A stretch of 64,000 nucleotides of DNA from Cheilinus undulatus (GCF_018320785.1 NC_054866.1:7132581-7196580), one strand, 5' to 3'; positions 1-12,500 are shown, counted from the stretch's first letter. A program made the numbers and translations. The notes: generated by a model from the letters alone, not told the origin.

Positions 1-269
1 AACCTGTGTTCATCGATGTCATAGCAGGGGTTAATGTAGACTTTTTGGTTGGGGGGCCAGGCCCTGATTTGTGCAGGGGGGAAATGAAGTTTGTGTGCAC
101 ACAGATAACAGATCATCATGAATTATAAAATTTAACTTTGTTTTTAAGTACATGGAAAAAACCTACTAGAAACAAATATAAGTAGTTTTGGGTGTAATCT
201 TCAAGTTCTACTGGACTAACGCATTTAAAAAGCTAAAAAAAAAAACAAGCTAATAGAAATTTTCTCTTA

Positions 270-652
270 GTTACTTGGAATGTTCTTTTGTCTTCATGGT
301 GTAATAGTAGCCAGTAATACTGATTAACCAGCGACTGGACCTTCCAGACACACGTTTCTTTATACTGTAATCACTTGATCCCTGTTCCGCTAATTGTGAC
401 ACGACTGGCTGAGGCTGGACCTCTGTTGAATTAGGTCAGTCACTTTAAAGGGGGTGAATATTTATGCACACGCCTAGTTTAACTTACATATTTTTATTTA
501 ATCTACATTATTTTGTAAAAATCTGTTTTCACTTTGGCATTAATGACTTTTTAAAGTAATTTTTGGTTCCTAAAGGCCAAACTATATTGACGACGATTGA
601 TTTATAAAATCAGTAAACGGGGTGAATACGTTTTATAGGCACTGTAACCTTA
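270..652 (-). mobile_element. Tc1-like transposon relic in the last rnf7 intron
   Basis: Read on the minus strand, this begins with a Tc1-type terminus (gcctataaaacgtattcacc, 646-627). It continues through the 5' leader with the recurrent gtgactgacctaattcaaca segment and stops near the transposase start, where the complement of atgaagacaaaagaacattc occurs (near 282-301). The rest of the element is missing. It is closely similar to the 5' end of the copy at 7106-8406. Confidence 0.75.
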
Positions 653-783
653 GATACTGAATAAAAACTCATCTTGTCTGTCAGAAAATCATATCAGAGT
701 TTATTGTCATGGTATAGTAGAAACCTTTGATCCTGAATGACCGTCTCTTCCGGTTTCCTGTCTCTACTTCCTTCCTCTTGCAG

Positions 784-902
784 TCGTCTGGGGAGAATGT
801 AACCACTCCTTCCATAACTGCTGCATGTCTCTGTGGGTGAAACAGAACAACCGCTGCCCCCTCTGCCAGCAGGACTGGGTGGTTCAGAGAATCGGGAAAT
901 AA
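784..902 (+). CDS. rnf7: rnf7 last coding exon (RING-box protein 2, C-terminal part)
   Basis: A pyrimidine-rich tract ending in cttgcag (777-783) is followed by an exon that starts in phase 2 and reads VWGECNHSFHNC, then CMSLWVKQNNRCPLC, then QQDWVVQRIGK and a TAA at 900-902. This is essentially the C-terminus of vertebrate RNF7/RBX2/SAG. It carries the later zinc ligands of the RING-H2 domain (C-x-H, then C-P-L-C). RNF7 is the RING subunit of cullin-5-type E3 ligases, where it recruits the ubiquitin or NEDD8 E2. Only 38 complete codons lie in the window. The earlier exons are upstream of position 1 or were not recognised, and bases 1-783 would be the last intron. The identification is strong because the family is almost invariant. 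Confidence 0.95.
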
Positions 903-1201
903 GCTTCATCCCAGGCCGTCCTATCGTCACACAGGGCCTGTGATGGACTCGGCAGTGGACGGAGCCACCTTTGACACCCGCCCTCCTCCTTCTGATCGCA
1001 TGTTTGGGCAGCTCTGCCTGTCAGAGGAGGACGATGGACAGAAATGAACGTACCACGGACCGCTGGGTACTGATTGATTTAAGAGGATGAAGAGAAGGAG
1101 GAACCTGGCTGTGGTGATTGGTCTCTTTAACTTCATGTTATTATGATCTGTGGTGCTGTGAGCACATCCTGAATATGTGACTGTCTTTATAAAATAATAA
1201 A
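903..1201 (+). other. rnf7: rnf7 3' UTR and poly(A) signal
   Basis: Sequence from the rnf7 stop codon to an AATAAA at 1196-1201, followed by a GT-rich stretch (tgtttatggatgtt) of the sort found after cleavage sites. The UTR would be about 300-320 nt. Its end is inferred from the signal only. Confidence 0.65.
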
Positions 1202-2040
1202 CAAGTGTTTATGGATGTTAACAGTTTCTCCTCCTGTAATTTAACAAACATGGAGCAGCAACCACACAGGTCAACCAATAGAAAACTATACAAGAGAAGA
1301 TATAGGATAAGATAGGATTACAAAAAAGGTCAGAATTCAAACAAGAAAACATGGAGAAAGCATCAGCCAGGAACAAAGCTTTATTTTATTTAAATTAAAT
1401 CATAGAGTACTGCTTTGACACAGTTGTATTGGAGTAACATTAGACCTGGAGGAGGATCAATACTTTGACTCCAGTCATCCAGTCGCTGACTTTATCCCCA
1501 GCTGATCAGTGCATGGTTAAGTTAACCTTCCTGATCTCAGCCAATTAGAGCCAGGTCACTGTTCACTTAGACTGTGGCGTCCAGTCTTTAAGTCTCCCCC
1601 TCCTTTGGCACTCAGAGTGATCTAGCTGGCATGTGGCCACGTTGTACCACTGGTTCTTGTTAAACGTGCATGGTTCGTTTGGCACTGATCCAGCTGTAGG
1701 TTTAACCTGATCAAAGCAGTGACAGCTGTAGTCAGTGTTCACAGTACTGAACAGATCAATAACTGATTCTTTAAGGTCATAAGAGAGGTGAAAACACTGT
1801 CAGGTTCTTAAAATGGACCATCACAGCCTTCAGACACTGAAGAGGAACTGAGATTTTAACATCAATATATGATATAATTATAACATGATCAATAAAAGTC
1901 ATAATGAGTAACATCTTTGTTAAATTTGGTACTAAAACATATTTTTACTTTCACAAGCTTTGAAGGCAGGATTCTCATTGGTTTGTGGAAAAATATTTGA
2001 TATTTTAAATCTATTAAGTTCAGCAAGTAGTAAATCATTA
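1202..2040. other. intergenic, nothing recognised
   Basis: Mixed-composition DNA between rnf7 and an AT-rich block. No splice-flanked exon, RNA gene or repeat family was recognised on either strand. Confidence 0.5.
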
Positions 2041-3180
2041 TCTCTTATTGGATTTATTAAGGTAAACATATACTTATTTAATTTATATTTATATAAATGA
2101 CTATAAAATGAATTGATATGATTTAATATATTTATAAATTAATATAATAAAATATAGAAATAACTAGTTATTTTATAGTTATGCCCATTTAAATAAATGT
2201 TGATTATGTAAACATACATTAATTAAAAGGTAAATTTATATCACACTAAATTAAATGTTTAGATTTATATCATATAATTATATTAATTTATATCATATTT
2301 ACTAACAAACTTACATCTTAATAAATGCTCAGTTATATGTTAATATAATAAAATTTGAATCGATATTAGTATGATGTAATTCTATCTGTATAATCAAATA
2401 TGATATGAATTGATATAATTGGTTTTATGATGCAAAGCATTATGTTTGTTTAATTAAATTTGATATAAATTGTTATAATTAAGATACAATATAAACTTAA
2501 ACATTTAATTTACTATGATATACTAAGTTAATAAAATTAATTATATGAAGCACATCTATAGGTTTGGATGAACATGATTTAATCTGATATAATTATATGA
2601 TGCAAAGCTTTGTGTTTATATAATCAAATTTAACAAAATGATAGAATTTGTTATTAAATGTAGTTATGTATGTTAATCAAATTTTTAAAAATTAAAGCAT
2701 CTGTTATATGATGTAAATCTATATGTTTATAAAATAAATTTGACACAAATGGATTTTTTATAAAATTATATATGTATATAATCTATATGAGAATTTTTAT
2801 AGTATTAAATTTGATAGAAATTGTAATTATGAAATGTTATAATTCTATACTTTTAATTTAAAATTATATAAATGTGGAAAATGAAACTATGTTGTTTAAC
2901 TATACTTTTAATTAAACATGATAATAATTGATAGAATCAATTCTATAGAATTAACTAATAATATGTTGTAATTATGTAACGTTATTAACATGTTTATATA
3001 AAGGAATATGATATTAAGTGATAGAATTTATTTGATATAAATCTAAATGTTGAATTAAATTTGATATAAATTGTTATAATATCATAAGATGTAAATCTAA
3101 ATATTTGTATTAGATTTGACATAATTTGTTAAAATTTACTATTTGATGTAAATCTATTGGCTTAAATTAATTGGAAATAA
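2041..3180. repeat. AT-rich degenerate repeat
   Basis: About 1.1 kb of very AT-rich sequence. Variants of aaatttgatataaattg and gatgtaaatctatatg recur irregularly, for example near 2457, 2700, 3058 and 3080. It looks like an old diverged tandem repeat rather than a clean satellite. It contains no coding potential. The next 240 bp (3181-3420) are ordinary intergenic DNA. Confidence 0.6.
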
Positions 3181-3424
3181 AACCTCAGTGAGTCTGAAAT
3201 GTTTGCAGGATTTTTAGGTCAGCTGAGTGTCCTCACTTTCAGAAAAGAGCTAAACTCCGTTATCTTGTTTAGGAATGTAGTGAGAGGTAAAGACTGATCA
3301 GGATAAAGCACTTAGTCATGACGCTAATGAGTGGAAGGTCGCCGCATCAACCATGCAGGGGGAAGTGAACAGGAAGCTGGCTCTGCTATCTGGTGATTTC
3401 ATCATAAGAAGAAAATTAATGCCA

Positions 3425-5392
3425 CCATGAACTAATGTCAAAGTGACACCAGATTTCAACAAAGTAATGCCAATTAAATAAACATATATAATGTGAAATA
3501 AGTGATTGCATTAATATCCTGTCCCTTTAAAATGACTGACCTAATTCAACAGAGGTCCAGCCAATAGGTGTTAGTAGTGCTACAATTAGTGAAATAGGGA
3601 TCGCCTGAGTGCAGTGAATAGGTCTCAAGTGATTGTAGTATAAAGATGTGTGTCTGGAGGTTCAGTCACTGGTTAATCAGTATCCCTGGCTACCATTACA
3701 CCATGAAGACAAAAGAACCCTCCAGTCAACTTAGAATAAAGCTTAGAGAAAAGTATAAGACGAGATGGATAAAAAAAAATTCCAAGGCACTGAACATCCC
3801 CAGAGTTCAGTTAAATATATATCATCAAGAAATGGAAGGATTATGCACATGTGTAAATCTGTCTAGATCAGGCTGTCCTCACAAACTGAATGGACATTGA
3901 GAAGGAGACTGGTGAAAGAGGCCACCAAGACCCCTACAAGACACTACTCTGAATGAGTTACAAGCTTCAGCAGATGAGGTGGGAGAGACTCTGCAGACAA
4001 CAACTGTTGCTGGTTCTTCACCAGTCAAAGATTCATGAGAGAGTGGCAAAGAGAAAGCCACTGTTGACTAGAGTTCACCAAAAGACATGTGAGAGACTCC
4101 ATGGTCAAGTGGGAGAAAGTTCTTTGGCCTGATGAGACCAAAATGGAGCTTTTTAGCCATCAGACAAGACACCGAACACACCATTCCAGATGTGAAGGAC
4201 AGTGGTGGCAGCATCATGCTGTGGGGATGCTTCCCAGCAGCCAGCCCTGGAAAGCTTGTAAAGGTAGAGGGTAAAATGAATGCAACAAAATACAGGAAAA
4301 TCCTGGAGGACAATCTTACTCAAATTGCAAGAGAACTAGGAAGAACCTGGAAGATTTATTACCTCCCGCAAGGAGGTTGTGTGATCAGGTGGGTTTGTTT
4401 GTTCGTTTGTTTATTTGTTTGTTAACAACATAACTCAAAAAGTCATGGACGGATTTTCATAAAATTTTCAGGAAGTGTCAGAAATGGCTCAAGGAGGAAC
4501 TGATTAGATTTTGGGACTGGTCCGGCTCACCGTCTGGATCAAGGAATTTTTTAAAGGATTTTTTACTATTGGGAGATAGGGCTATAGGCAGAGGTCTGCG
4601 CTGTTACCACTTTACAGGAGATAGCGGACATGAGTAACTTATTCAAAGTTTTGGAGTTTATAGAGTTTGAAAGACACACGCCCAGTCAAGGAGATGAGTC
4701 ACAGCGTAACAGAGAGAAAGACAGCGAATTGTAGCGGGAATATTCACAATGCTGGGAGGAATAGAGGAATATTTACCCTCTGCCATGACTTTCAGCCATC
4801 CGGTGAGACCATGGGTGCTTCCGCCATGACAATCCACATGTAGTGAAGCCAATGCTTTGCCTCTCCATGTCTCCACCCCACCGGGGAGGGAGTAATTGGT
4901 GAATTAGATTTTGGGAGTCATCCGGATCACCGTCTGGATCCAGGAATGTTTTTAAAGGATTCTTCACTATTGGGAGATAGGGCTGATGGCGGAGGTCTGC
5001 GCTCTATGAGTGCTTTTCTAGTTTTTTAATGAGACAGTTACCCTTTACATACAGAGAAAGCTACAAAGGAATGGTTTTAAGACAGGAAGATGAATGTTCT
5101 GGAGTGGCTGAGTCAAAGCCCAGACCTCAATCCAGCAGAAAATTTGTGACTGGACTTGAAAAGGGCTGTTCACACAGACTCAGGTGCAGCTTCTAGATAT
5201 GGGGGTTATATTACACATTTTTATGTTATTGACATTACTTTGTAGTTAATGTTTCATTTTGACAGTGAGGATGGGGTTTTTGTTCATTTTTTTGTAAAGG
5301 AAGCCAAATTACATTGACCATGGTTGATTTATGAAATCAGCGTAAAGGTAAATCATCCAAGGGGGATTAATTCTTGTTATAGGCACAATAAT
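3425..5392 (+). mobile_element. Tc1-like transposon, decayed and interrupted
   Basis: A degenerate Tc1/mariner copy on the + strand. It has the leader with tgactgacctaattcaacag, then transposase fragments. The helix-turn-helix part is SQLRIKLREKYKTRWIKKNS followed by SKALNIPRVQLN (about 3721-3825). Part of the DDE domain is [20 protein letters not shown] (about 4203-4265). The right end (about 5230-5392) has the typical cattgaccatggttgattta and a terminus ending ttataggcac. Frameshifts and stops break the gene. It is split by a different repeat at 4361-5021. The mutations imply an old, inactive copy. Confidence 0.8.
4361..5021 (+). mobile_element. Repeat family R1, copy 1 (nested in Tc1-like element)
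   Basis: A block of about 660 bp beginning attacctcccgcaaggaggt and ending gagtgcttttctagtt. Two further copies are at 46335-47005 and, inverted, at 60368-61091. Shared internal parts include tgggactggtccggctcacc-like and attgggagatagggct-like segments. The latter, with its flanks, occurs twice inside each copy, so the element carries an internal direct duplication. It interrupts Tc1 transposase sequence, which resumes after 5030. I do not recognise the family. The multicopy nature is directly visible, and mobility is inferred from the nested insertion. Confidence 0.7.
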
Positions 5393-5847
5393 TCTGTGTT
5401 CATATCAGAGATCTCATAAAATTTTCATTTAGCTGATCTCAAAATGTGATTTAATGTATTCCAGTATATTTTGTATTGACTGAAAAATGCTGAAGGATTA
5501 GTAAAATAATCCTGATACATCTTATTCTTATAATCTAGCTTCTTTTTCTAATCCATGCAGGTTAAATTAGCCATGTTCTTGCTGCATATATCTGAAGGCC
5601 ACCCTCTCTGGGCTGCTTCTTTATCTCATAACGAGCTCCAATCAGCCACAGCTCGTTAAGGTCAGGATCTGCCACCTCATCATGTACAGCTGGCAGCACA
5701 CCTTCAGCTCACAGGCTCCTAAAAATAGACCAGCCTAAAGCCTCTTAACTTCAAACCACATAAGTTGCTTTCCCTTGGTACCGTCTACGAACAAGAGTGC
5801 AAAGGCACTTAGTGGGACACAAATCCCTGACGACGGACGGAGCCGCG
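5393..5847 (+). promoter_or_regulatory. grk7: grk7 upstream region with OTX/CRX-like and MEF2-like motifs
   Basis: Within 60 bp there are TAATCC-type cores at 5495-5501 (ggattag, complement of CTAATCC), 5507-5512 (taatcc), 5531-5536 (taatct) and 5548-5554 (ctaatcc). A perfect YTAWWWWTAR MEF2 match (ctaaaaatag) is at 5719-5728. CRX/OTX factors and MEF2D are established activators of photoreceptor genes, so this arrangement suits a cone kinase promoter. No clear TATA box was seen, and the transcription start is unknown. Motif presence is observed; function is inferred. Confidence 0.5.
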
Positions 5848-5904
5848 ATGCTCGCAGAGATGTGGCTCAAAGGGTCCACGATGTTCTGCATACACCGGCT
5901 ATAG
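5848..5904 (+). other. possible upstream ORF of grk7 (18 codons)
   Basis: An ATG at 5848 opens an 18-codon frame ending TAG at 5902-5904. That is 17 nt before the first grk7 ATG and in a different frame. Two further ATGs of this small frame lie at 5860 and 5881. It matters only if transcription starts upstream of 5848, which cannot be seen here. Confidence 0.35.
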
Positions 5905-5920
5905 GTAGCTAGGAGGAAAG

Positions 5921-6553
5921 ATGGCTGCCTACATGTTGGCGGTTTCACAGGATATCGATGACCTGATGGGACTGGACAACCTGGTTGCCAACACAGCTTA
6001 CCTGAACGCTCAGCAGATAGACCGCAATGAGCTGAGGAAGCTGAGGCTGTCCATGACGCTGCCAAAGCTGAAGAGGACGTCAGCTCTGCGGGCTGAAGTG
6101 GGGAAGAAGTACGAGTCTCTGTGTGAGCAGCAGCCCATCGGGAGGATGTTGTTCCAGAAGTTTCTGCGGACCTCTAACCCACAGTACATTGCTGCTGCAG
6201 AGTTCCTGGAGGAGTTGAATGTCTGGAGCTTTGCTGAAGATAACGCCAGGGAGAAGGTCAAACAGAGCATCCTCACCAAGTTCTGCCAACCCGAGTCCAA
6301 GAGCTTCCTATCTTACCTTACAGGAGAGGCGGCTGAAAAACACAGGAAGTTATCAGAGAAGAACTTCAATGACGTTGTTCTGGGACACTTACGAGACGCC
6401 ACCAAGGACTTTCTGAAGGACCGACCTTTCTCTGAGTATCTGAAGAGTCCTGAGTTCTACAGGTTCCTTCAGTGGAAGGAGCATGAGAAGCAGAGGATCA
6501 GTGACAAATATTTCTATGAGTTTAGGACTTTGGGGAGAGGAGGCTTTGGTGAG
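5921..6553 (+). CDS. grk7: grk7 exon 1
   Basis: Codes residues 1-211: the N-terminal helix, the RGS-homology domain with [15 protein letters not shown], and the P-loop up to GRGGFGE. The donor is gag|gtgggt (GT at 6554). It ends in phase 0. The open frame continues past the donor to 6724, but that tail is intronic and unlike GRKs. Confidence 0.93.
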
Positions 6554-9500
6554 GTGGGTCATAGAAATCCTGTTTTGTCTACCTCAGGGTTGGTTTTAGT
6601 AGAGCAGAACAAAGCCCTTCCACATTTAGCCAATCGACTCAGAGTCTTTGTGTGTCAATATTTAAACACAAGACGAAGAGTCACCTGTAGGTTATTTGCA
6701 GATGACGCCGAGTCACAGCCATGAACTCCAGATAGAGGCAGGAAGGGATTTCTGTGCAGAGAAGAGCTATCAGTCCAGTTCCAGTGAGTGGTCCAGTTTG
6801 GTTTAGTCCAGTTTGTCTCAGTGAAACCTGATCTTTTTTGCTCTTCTAAGCTGATGTCCATCCAGCCTTGCTTGTTGTGATGGGAAATCAATGTATTTTA
6901 GAGATCTGGATAATTAGGCTCAGCTCAGTAATAAGAGCAGTTTTTTGGTTCTAATTAGTAATTTGGTACCAGTTCGACTTCTAAAATGTGGATTAAATAA
7001 CAACATAAATGGGAGAAATGAAACTGGCTCTCACACAGGAGCCAGCTCCAGTCATTCATATAAAAGAGCCGGTTCACAGAACAGACTTATTTGTGAATGT
7101 ATAGGACTAAAACACATACAGTATCTTTAGAAAGTACCCCCCCCCCCCCACACACACACACAGACCACACACACAGACACACACGTTTTTCCCTTTTATT
7201 GATTTTAGAAATCAATCATGGTCCACATAGTTTAGCTTTTGTTACAAAAAAAAAATGAAGAAAACACCCTGACTCAGCCAGTCAGGAACATTGACCTTGT
7301 TGTCTTTAAACCATTTCTATGTAGTTATCACTGTATGCTTCAGGTCTTACTGGAAAATAAATCTTCTTCCAAGGCGTAGTTTTCTTGCAGACTGACTAAG
7401 ATTGTCCTCCAGGATTTTCCTTCATTTTGCCACATTCCTTTTACCCTCCACCTTTACAAGCCTTCCAGGCTGAGCTGCTGAGAAGCATCCCCACAGCATG
7501 ATGCTTCCACCACTGTCCTTCACATCTGGAGATGGTGTGTTTGTGGTGATGTATAGTGTTTGGTGTCCTGTCTGATGGCCAAAACGCACCATTATGGTCT
7601 CATCAGATCAAAGAATTTTCTTCCACTTAACCATGAAATTTCCCACATACCTTTTGGTGAACTCTAGTCCAGATTTCTTCAACAGTGGCTTTCTCTATAC
7701 CACTCTCTCATGAAGCTTTGACTGGTGAAGAACCCAGCCAACAGTTGTATGCAGAGTCTCTTCCACCTCAGCTGCTGCAGCTTGTAACTCCTTCACAGTA
7801 GTCATAGGTGTCTTTGTGGCCTCTCTCACTAGTCTCTTTCTGGCAGGGTCACTCTGTTTGTGAGGACGGCCTGATCTAGGCAGATTTGCACATAATCCTT
7901 CCATTTCTTCATGATGAATTTAACTGAACTCTGGGGAAGGTTCAGTGCCTTGGAAATTCTTTTCCAATCCCGTTCTTAATAACCTTTTTACTGAGTTGCT
8001 TGGAGTGTTCTTTTGTCTTCATGGTGTAATGGTAGCCAGGAATACTGATGAATAAGTGACTGGACCTTCCAGAAACAGGAGTCTTTATACTGCAGTCGTT
8101 TGATAAATAGTCACTGCACTCAGGTGATCCCCATTTCACTAATTGCGAGACTACTAGCACCAATTGTCTGGACCTCTGTTGAATTAGGTCAGTCACTTTA
8201 AAGGTGATAAATATTCATGCAATCGTTCACATTACATATTTTTATTTAGTGGGCATTACTTTGTAGAAATCTGGTTTCCCATTGACATTACAGAGGTTTT
8301 TCTTTGTATTTTTTTGTAAAAAAATCCAAATTTTATTGACCTTGATTGATCTATAAAATCAATAAAAAGGTTAAACATCCAACGGGGTGAATACTTTTTA
8401 TAGTATCTATTGATGACTGTCCTTTGTTGGGTCCTTGCCAGCTCCACCCTCTTTTTCAACTATGGACCTCTATGTGGCAAAAATGGAAAGACAAATCTCA
8501 CAACATCCCCAGCTTCACCAACATACTGTCCTCTGCCTTTGATGATACCATCCTTAATGTCTATAAAACTTCCATCCTGCTGCCACATACCGTGTCTCTG
8601 GATGCCTTAAGTGCATTCTGAAATCTTAATAATGAAATTTTTTAATGTATACTTAACATCTGATGAATCATGCCAATGCCATAAGGCTCTTTGGAGTATG
8701 ATACCCCCATTAACTGCCTACCTGTGCCTGATGGTAAAACTGCCTATGACTGGGCTACAACAAGTAATTTTGAAACATTTTAAAGATGAAACAGTGCTGT
8801 TCTGCTGAAATGAAAAGGCTGAACTCTACAGTAATGTTAGCTAACAGGCTAACAGATATGATCCCGACAGTAACATTACTGTCATTACAGTCAGTAATGG
8901 TATGTCACAGGCTAATTCAACTGACAGTTTTTAACCATTAGACTGTTAGCTAATGTTACAGCAGTATCATTAGCTAACAGGCTAACAACGCTACAGTAAC
9001 ATTACTGTGGTAGAAACATTTTGTCACAGGCTAATGCTGCTAGCAGTTATGTTGCCATCGTAACATTAGCTTTTCTACCACAGTAACGTTAGCTAACATG
9101 TTGTGTTGCAGGTGTGTGCCATGCAGGTGAAACACACGGGTCAGATGTATGCCTGTAAGAAGCTGGACAAGCGTCGTCTGAAGAAGAAAAGCGGTGAGCG
9201 ATTCGCCCTCCTGGAGAAGCACATCCTGGAGAAGGTCAACAGCCTCTTCATCGTTAACCTGGCATACGCCTACGAGAGCAGGAACTTCCTGTGCCTGGTC
9301 ATGGACCTCATGAACGGAGGAGACCTCCGGTTCCACATCTATGAGCTCGGCCAGAGGGGGATCTGTTTGGACCGTGTCATTTACTATGCCGCTCAGATCA
9401 CCACTGGGATCTTACACCTGCATGCCATGAACATCGTGTACCGGGACATGAAGCCTGAGAACGTGCTGCTGGACGCCAGAGGTCAGTGTCGACTGTCCGA

Positions 9501-12500
9501 TCTGGGATTGGCTGTGGAGCTGCCAAAGAGCAAGATGATCTGCCAGAAGGTGAGTGAGCAGTCGTGACCCCAGATTAGCCGACATGGTCAGATCCTGTCT
9601 CATGTCACAGGTTCAAGGGTTCGTGACTTGTGGTCTCCTCACTCATGGTCAATCTTGAATATCAGTGGATTTAAAACTGAAGGAAAAAATAACAAAATCT
9701 GCCATGAAAACATAGAAACACAAATATTTCCATTAAAAAAAAAACTTTTATAGTGATGTTTGATGGTTCTTTGAGAGAAATCAGAGTTTTGATTGGCTGT
9801 CACATAAAATTACCAGATGCAAACGCTGTATAAAGAAAAAAATATCTCTTTCTATGAGGCCTACCTCCATAATGTATAAGTAAACTTATAATATATAATA
9901 AATGTAATTATAATACATTATTAATTTAGTTATAACACATTTTGACTATAATTATAATACATAATAAATTTATTTATAATACATAATAAAATAAAGTAGT
10001 TATAATAAAAAAATCAAATGAAAAATAAAAAAATGTATGTTGATTGATAGCACTCTGATTCCATCACACAAGTGGCTGAAGTAGCTCTGTAACCTCCATT
10101 GGAACACACGTAAACATTCTCTGTGTGCTTAATTTATATATTTTGATGGAAAACCCATGTCCTACAGATTACCAACATCCTAGATTGACTAGTAAGTGAC
10201 AGTCGCAATCTCTCCCATTTCAAACACTAGCAGAAAATTTTGATGCCATTCAAAACATGCCCTTCCTAAATTTTTCATGACTTTTATCTTTAAATATACC
10301 TGTAATGCAGTCTTTCTCAAGTTATTGACATATGCAATTAATTATGATTAATTGCCTGCAAAGCCTATGGTTAATTTGATTAATTTTTTTTAATTGACTG
10401 ACAGCCCTAACAGAATATAAATGTAGTTATAACACGTTATAGATTTACATAAAATACAGTAGATATATAGTTGTAATACATTATAAATGTAGTTACAATA
10501 CACTATAAATGCATTTATAACATAACTATACTTACAATTAGGGCTGTCAAAAGTTTAAAGATTTTTTTTTAATATTCTTTTATTGCCAGGTGCACATTGG
10601 ATAGGCTATATGTCCCTTATAAAGCAGTCATAGTTTTCTATGTTTTTTGTAATAAACAAAATAAATAAAAGTAACAAGATGTAAAAAACAACGAGGGAAA
10701 AAATAAATTAAATAATAATAATAAAAAAATAAAAAATAAATAAAAAAATAAAAATTATTAATAAAAACAATTAGGACTGTCAAAAGATTAAAGATTTTAA
10801 CTAGATAAAGACTTTTATACTATACGGCTTTTATAGGTAGACTTAAGATTTTAACGTAAATGTAACCATGAAAAAGGAACTTGTTATGGGCTGAATAGAT
10901 CATAAGTTAACAGTATAAAGATAAATGTTTGTTAACAGATGTTTCAGAGGACTTCTGACTTGTCCACTGAGCTCTGTGAGGTTTTAAAGTGGAATGAGAC
11001 TTTAAGGTGCCATGGTGGACTTATTTTACATCACTATGGTGCAGTAAAATGCTGACATGGATTAACCAACATTTTTGGAAAGCCTGCGATTAACTGCGGT
11101 TAAAAAAAATAGCGCACTATATGTGGATCCCAGTTAATTGCAATTAATGTGATTAATCTTGACAGCTCACTGTATAATTATAATGCATCTATAAAGCTGT
11201 ATAAATAACCATAGTTATAAGAACTCGTGGTTATTTATGATACTTCATAATACTAACCATAGGTAATTATAATGCCACTTTCTCTGATGAATTATTAACA
11301 TACATATGATGTGTTATAGAGTGCATACAAGACTTCATACATATTCAGAATGCTTTATAACAGTATTTACCATAAATCTATATACACTGTGTAATGACTT
11401 ATAAGGTTAGAAGTAAATAAAACACGTTTTAGTGCATTTTAGTAATTCTGTTCTACATTATAACTTCTGTGATCATGTGGTATGTTGCGATTATAAGTCA
11501 CTGTAGAAGATGGAGCAGTTCATTGAAATCACCCCAGATACAATAATGTATCTGCAGACATTGTCTGCATTTTTAATTGGAGTGGAAAAGTCAAACAACA
11601 GATCAAACCTGGACGATGACAATAAACTGAGAGTGTCAGTCTCACAGCTAAGACCCAAGAAGATCTGTTAGACAAAACAAGCCCACAGTAATCACTGGAA
11701 TGACTGCAGGACTGGAAGAATAAATCTTAAAAGATGTTTCACGCCTGAAAATATTTCAACCTGGCAAAGGGGGGCCTGGCAGAAAAGAAATAAGTAAATC
11801 TAATGATGTTTCACAGTGACTCATAATCACTCATTATAACACATTATAATAACAGTAGTTATAATGTGTAAAAGACTGACAAATGTGCATCGCCAGGATA
11901 ATAGATTTAATACACTCTGATCTTTGTAAAGACAAGTGGCCAGTAGAGATGTCATATTAACTTCCAGTCTTGTAAGTCATTTTAAACTACCTCATTTCTG
12001 TAAGATAATTATTGTTATAAGGCATTCTAAAATTAATGGAAATTATATTAACACATGAACTTACATGCAGACTTTATAACACAAAGGAGATCAGGCTAAA
12101 GTGAATATAAATGAGGCTAACCTTTATCCATCTAGGACTAATTGTCATCATTCTCCAGGTCTTTCTCTCCAGAGCATAGAGATGTTATGTCGCTATAAAT
12201 TTCCTTTATTTGGCCCTTGCTCCATCTTTCCTCAGGCAGGAACGACCGGGTACATGGCCCCTGAGATCCTGAGACAGGAGAACTACCGCATGTCTGTGGA
12301 CTGGTGGGCTTTGGGCTGCAGCATCTATGAGATGGTGGCTGCTCGTCTGCCTTTTAAAGACTTTAGAGAAAAGGTGCAGAAAGAGGAAGTGACACGTCGC
12401 ACGCTGGAAGACGACTGCAAGTTTGATCAAAAACGCTTCGATGATCCCACCAGAGATCTCATCAGCCGCCTCCTCAAGAAGAAGGTGGCACATCGGCTGG

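Larger units (their letters stand above)
6554..9111 (+). other. grk7: grk7 intron 1
   Basis: A 2.56-kb intron. It contains a C-run and CA-rich simple repeat (about 7136-7185), a minus-strand Tc1-like element (7106-8406), a stretch with no recognised content (8407-8810), and a block rich in ttagctaacaggctaac-type words (8816-9100) next to the exon 2 acceptor. Confidence 0.8.
9550..12235 (+). other. grk7: grk7 intron 2
   Basis: A 2.69-kb AT-rich intron. Part of it (9880-10020, 10420-10530) is built of attataatacattataaat-like words. Two segments look like ends of a hAT-like element (10330-10405 and 10539-11168). The stretch at 11500-11720 is related to 35565-35870. No coding exon was seen in it. 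Confidence 0.75.

Noticed and set aside
6554..6724. Continuation of the grk7 exon 1 frame to a stop at 6724
   Set aside because: The frame stays open past the donor, but the residues do not match GRKs, and the next exon joins exactly in phase at 6553/9112.
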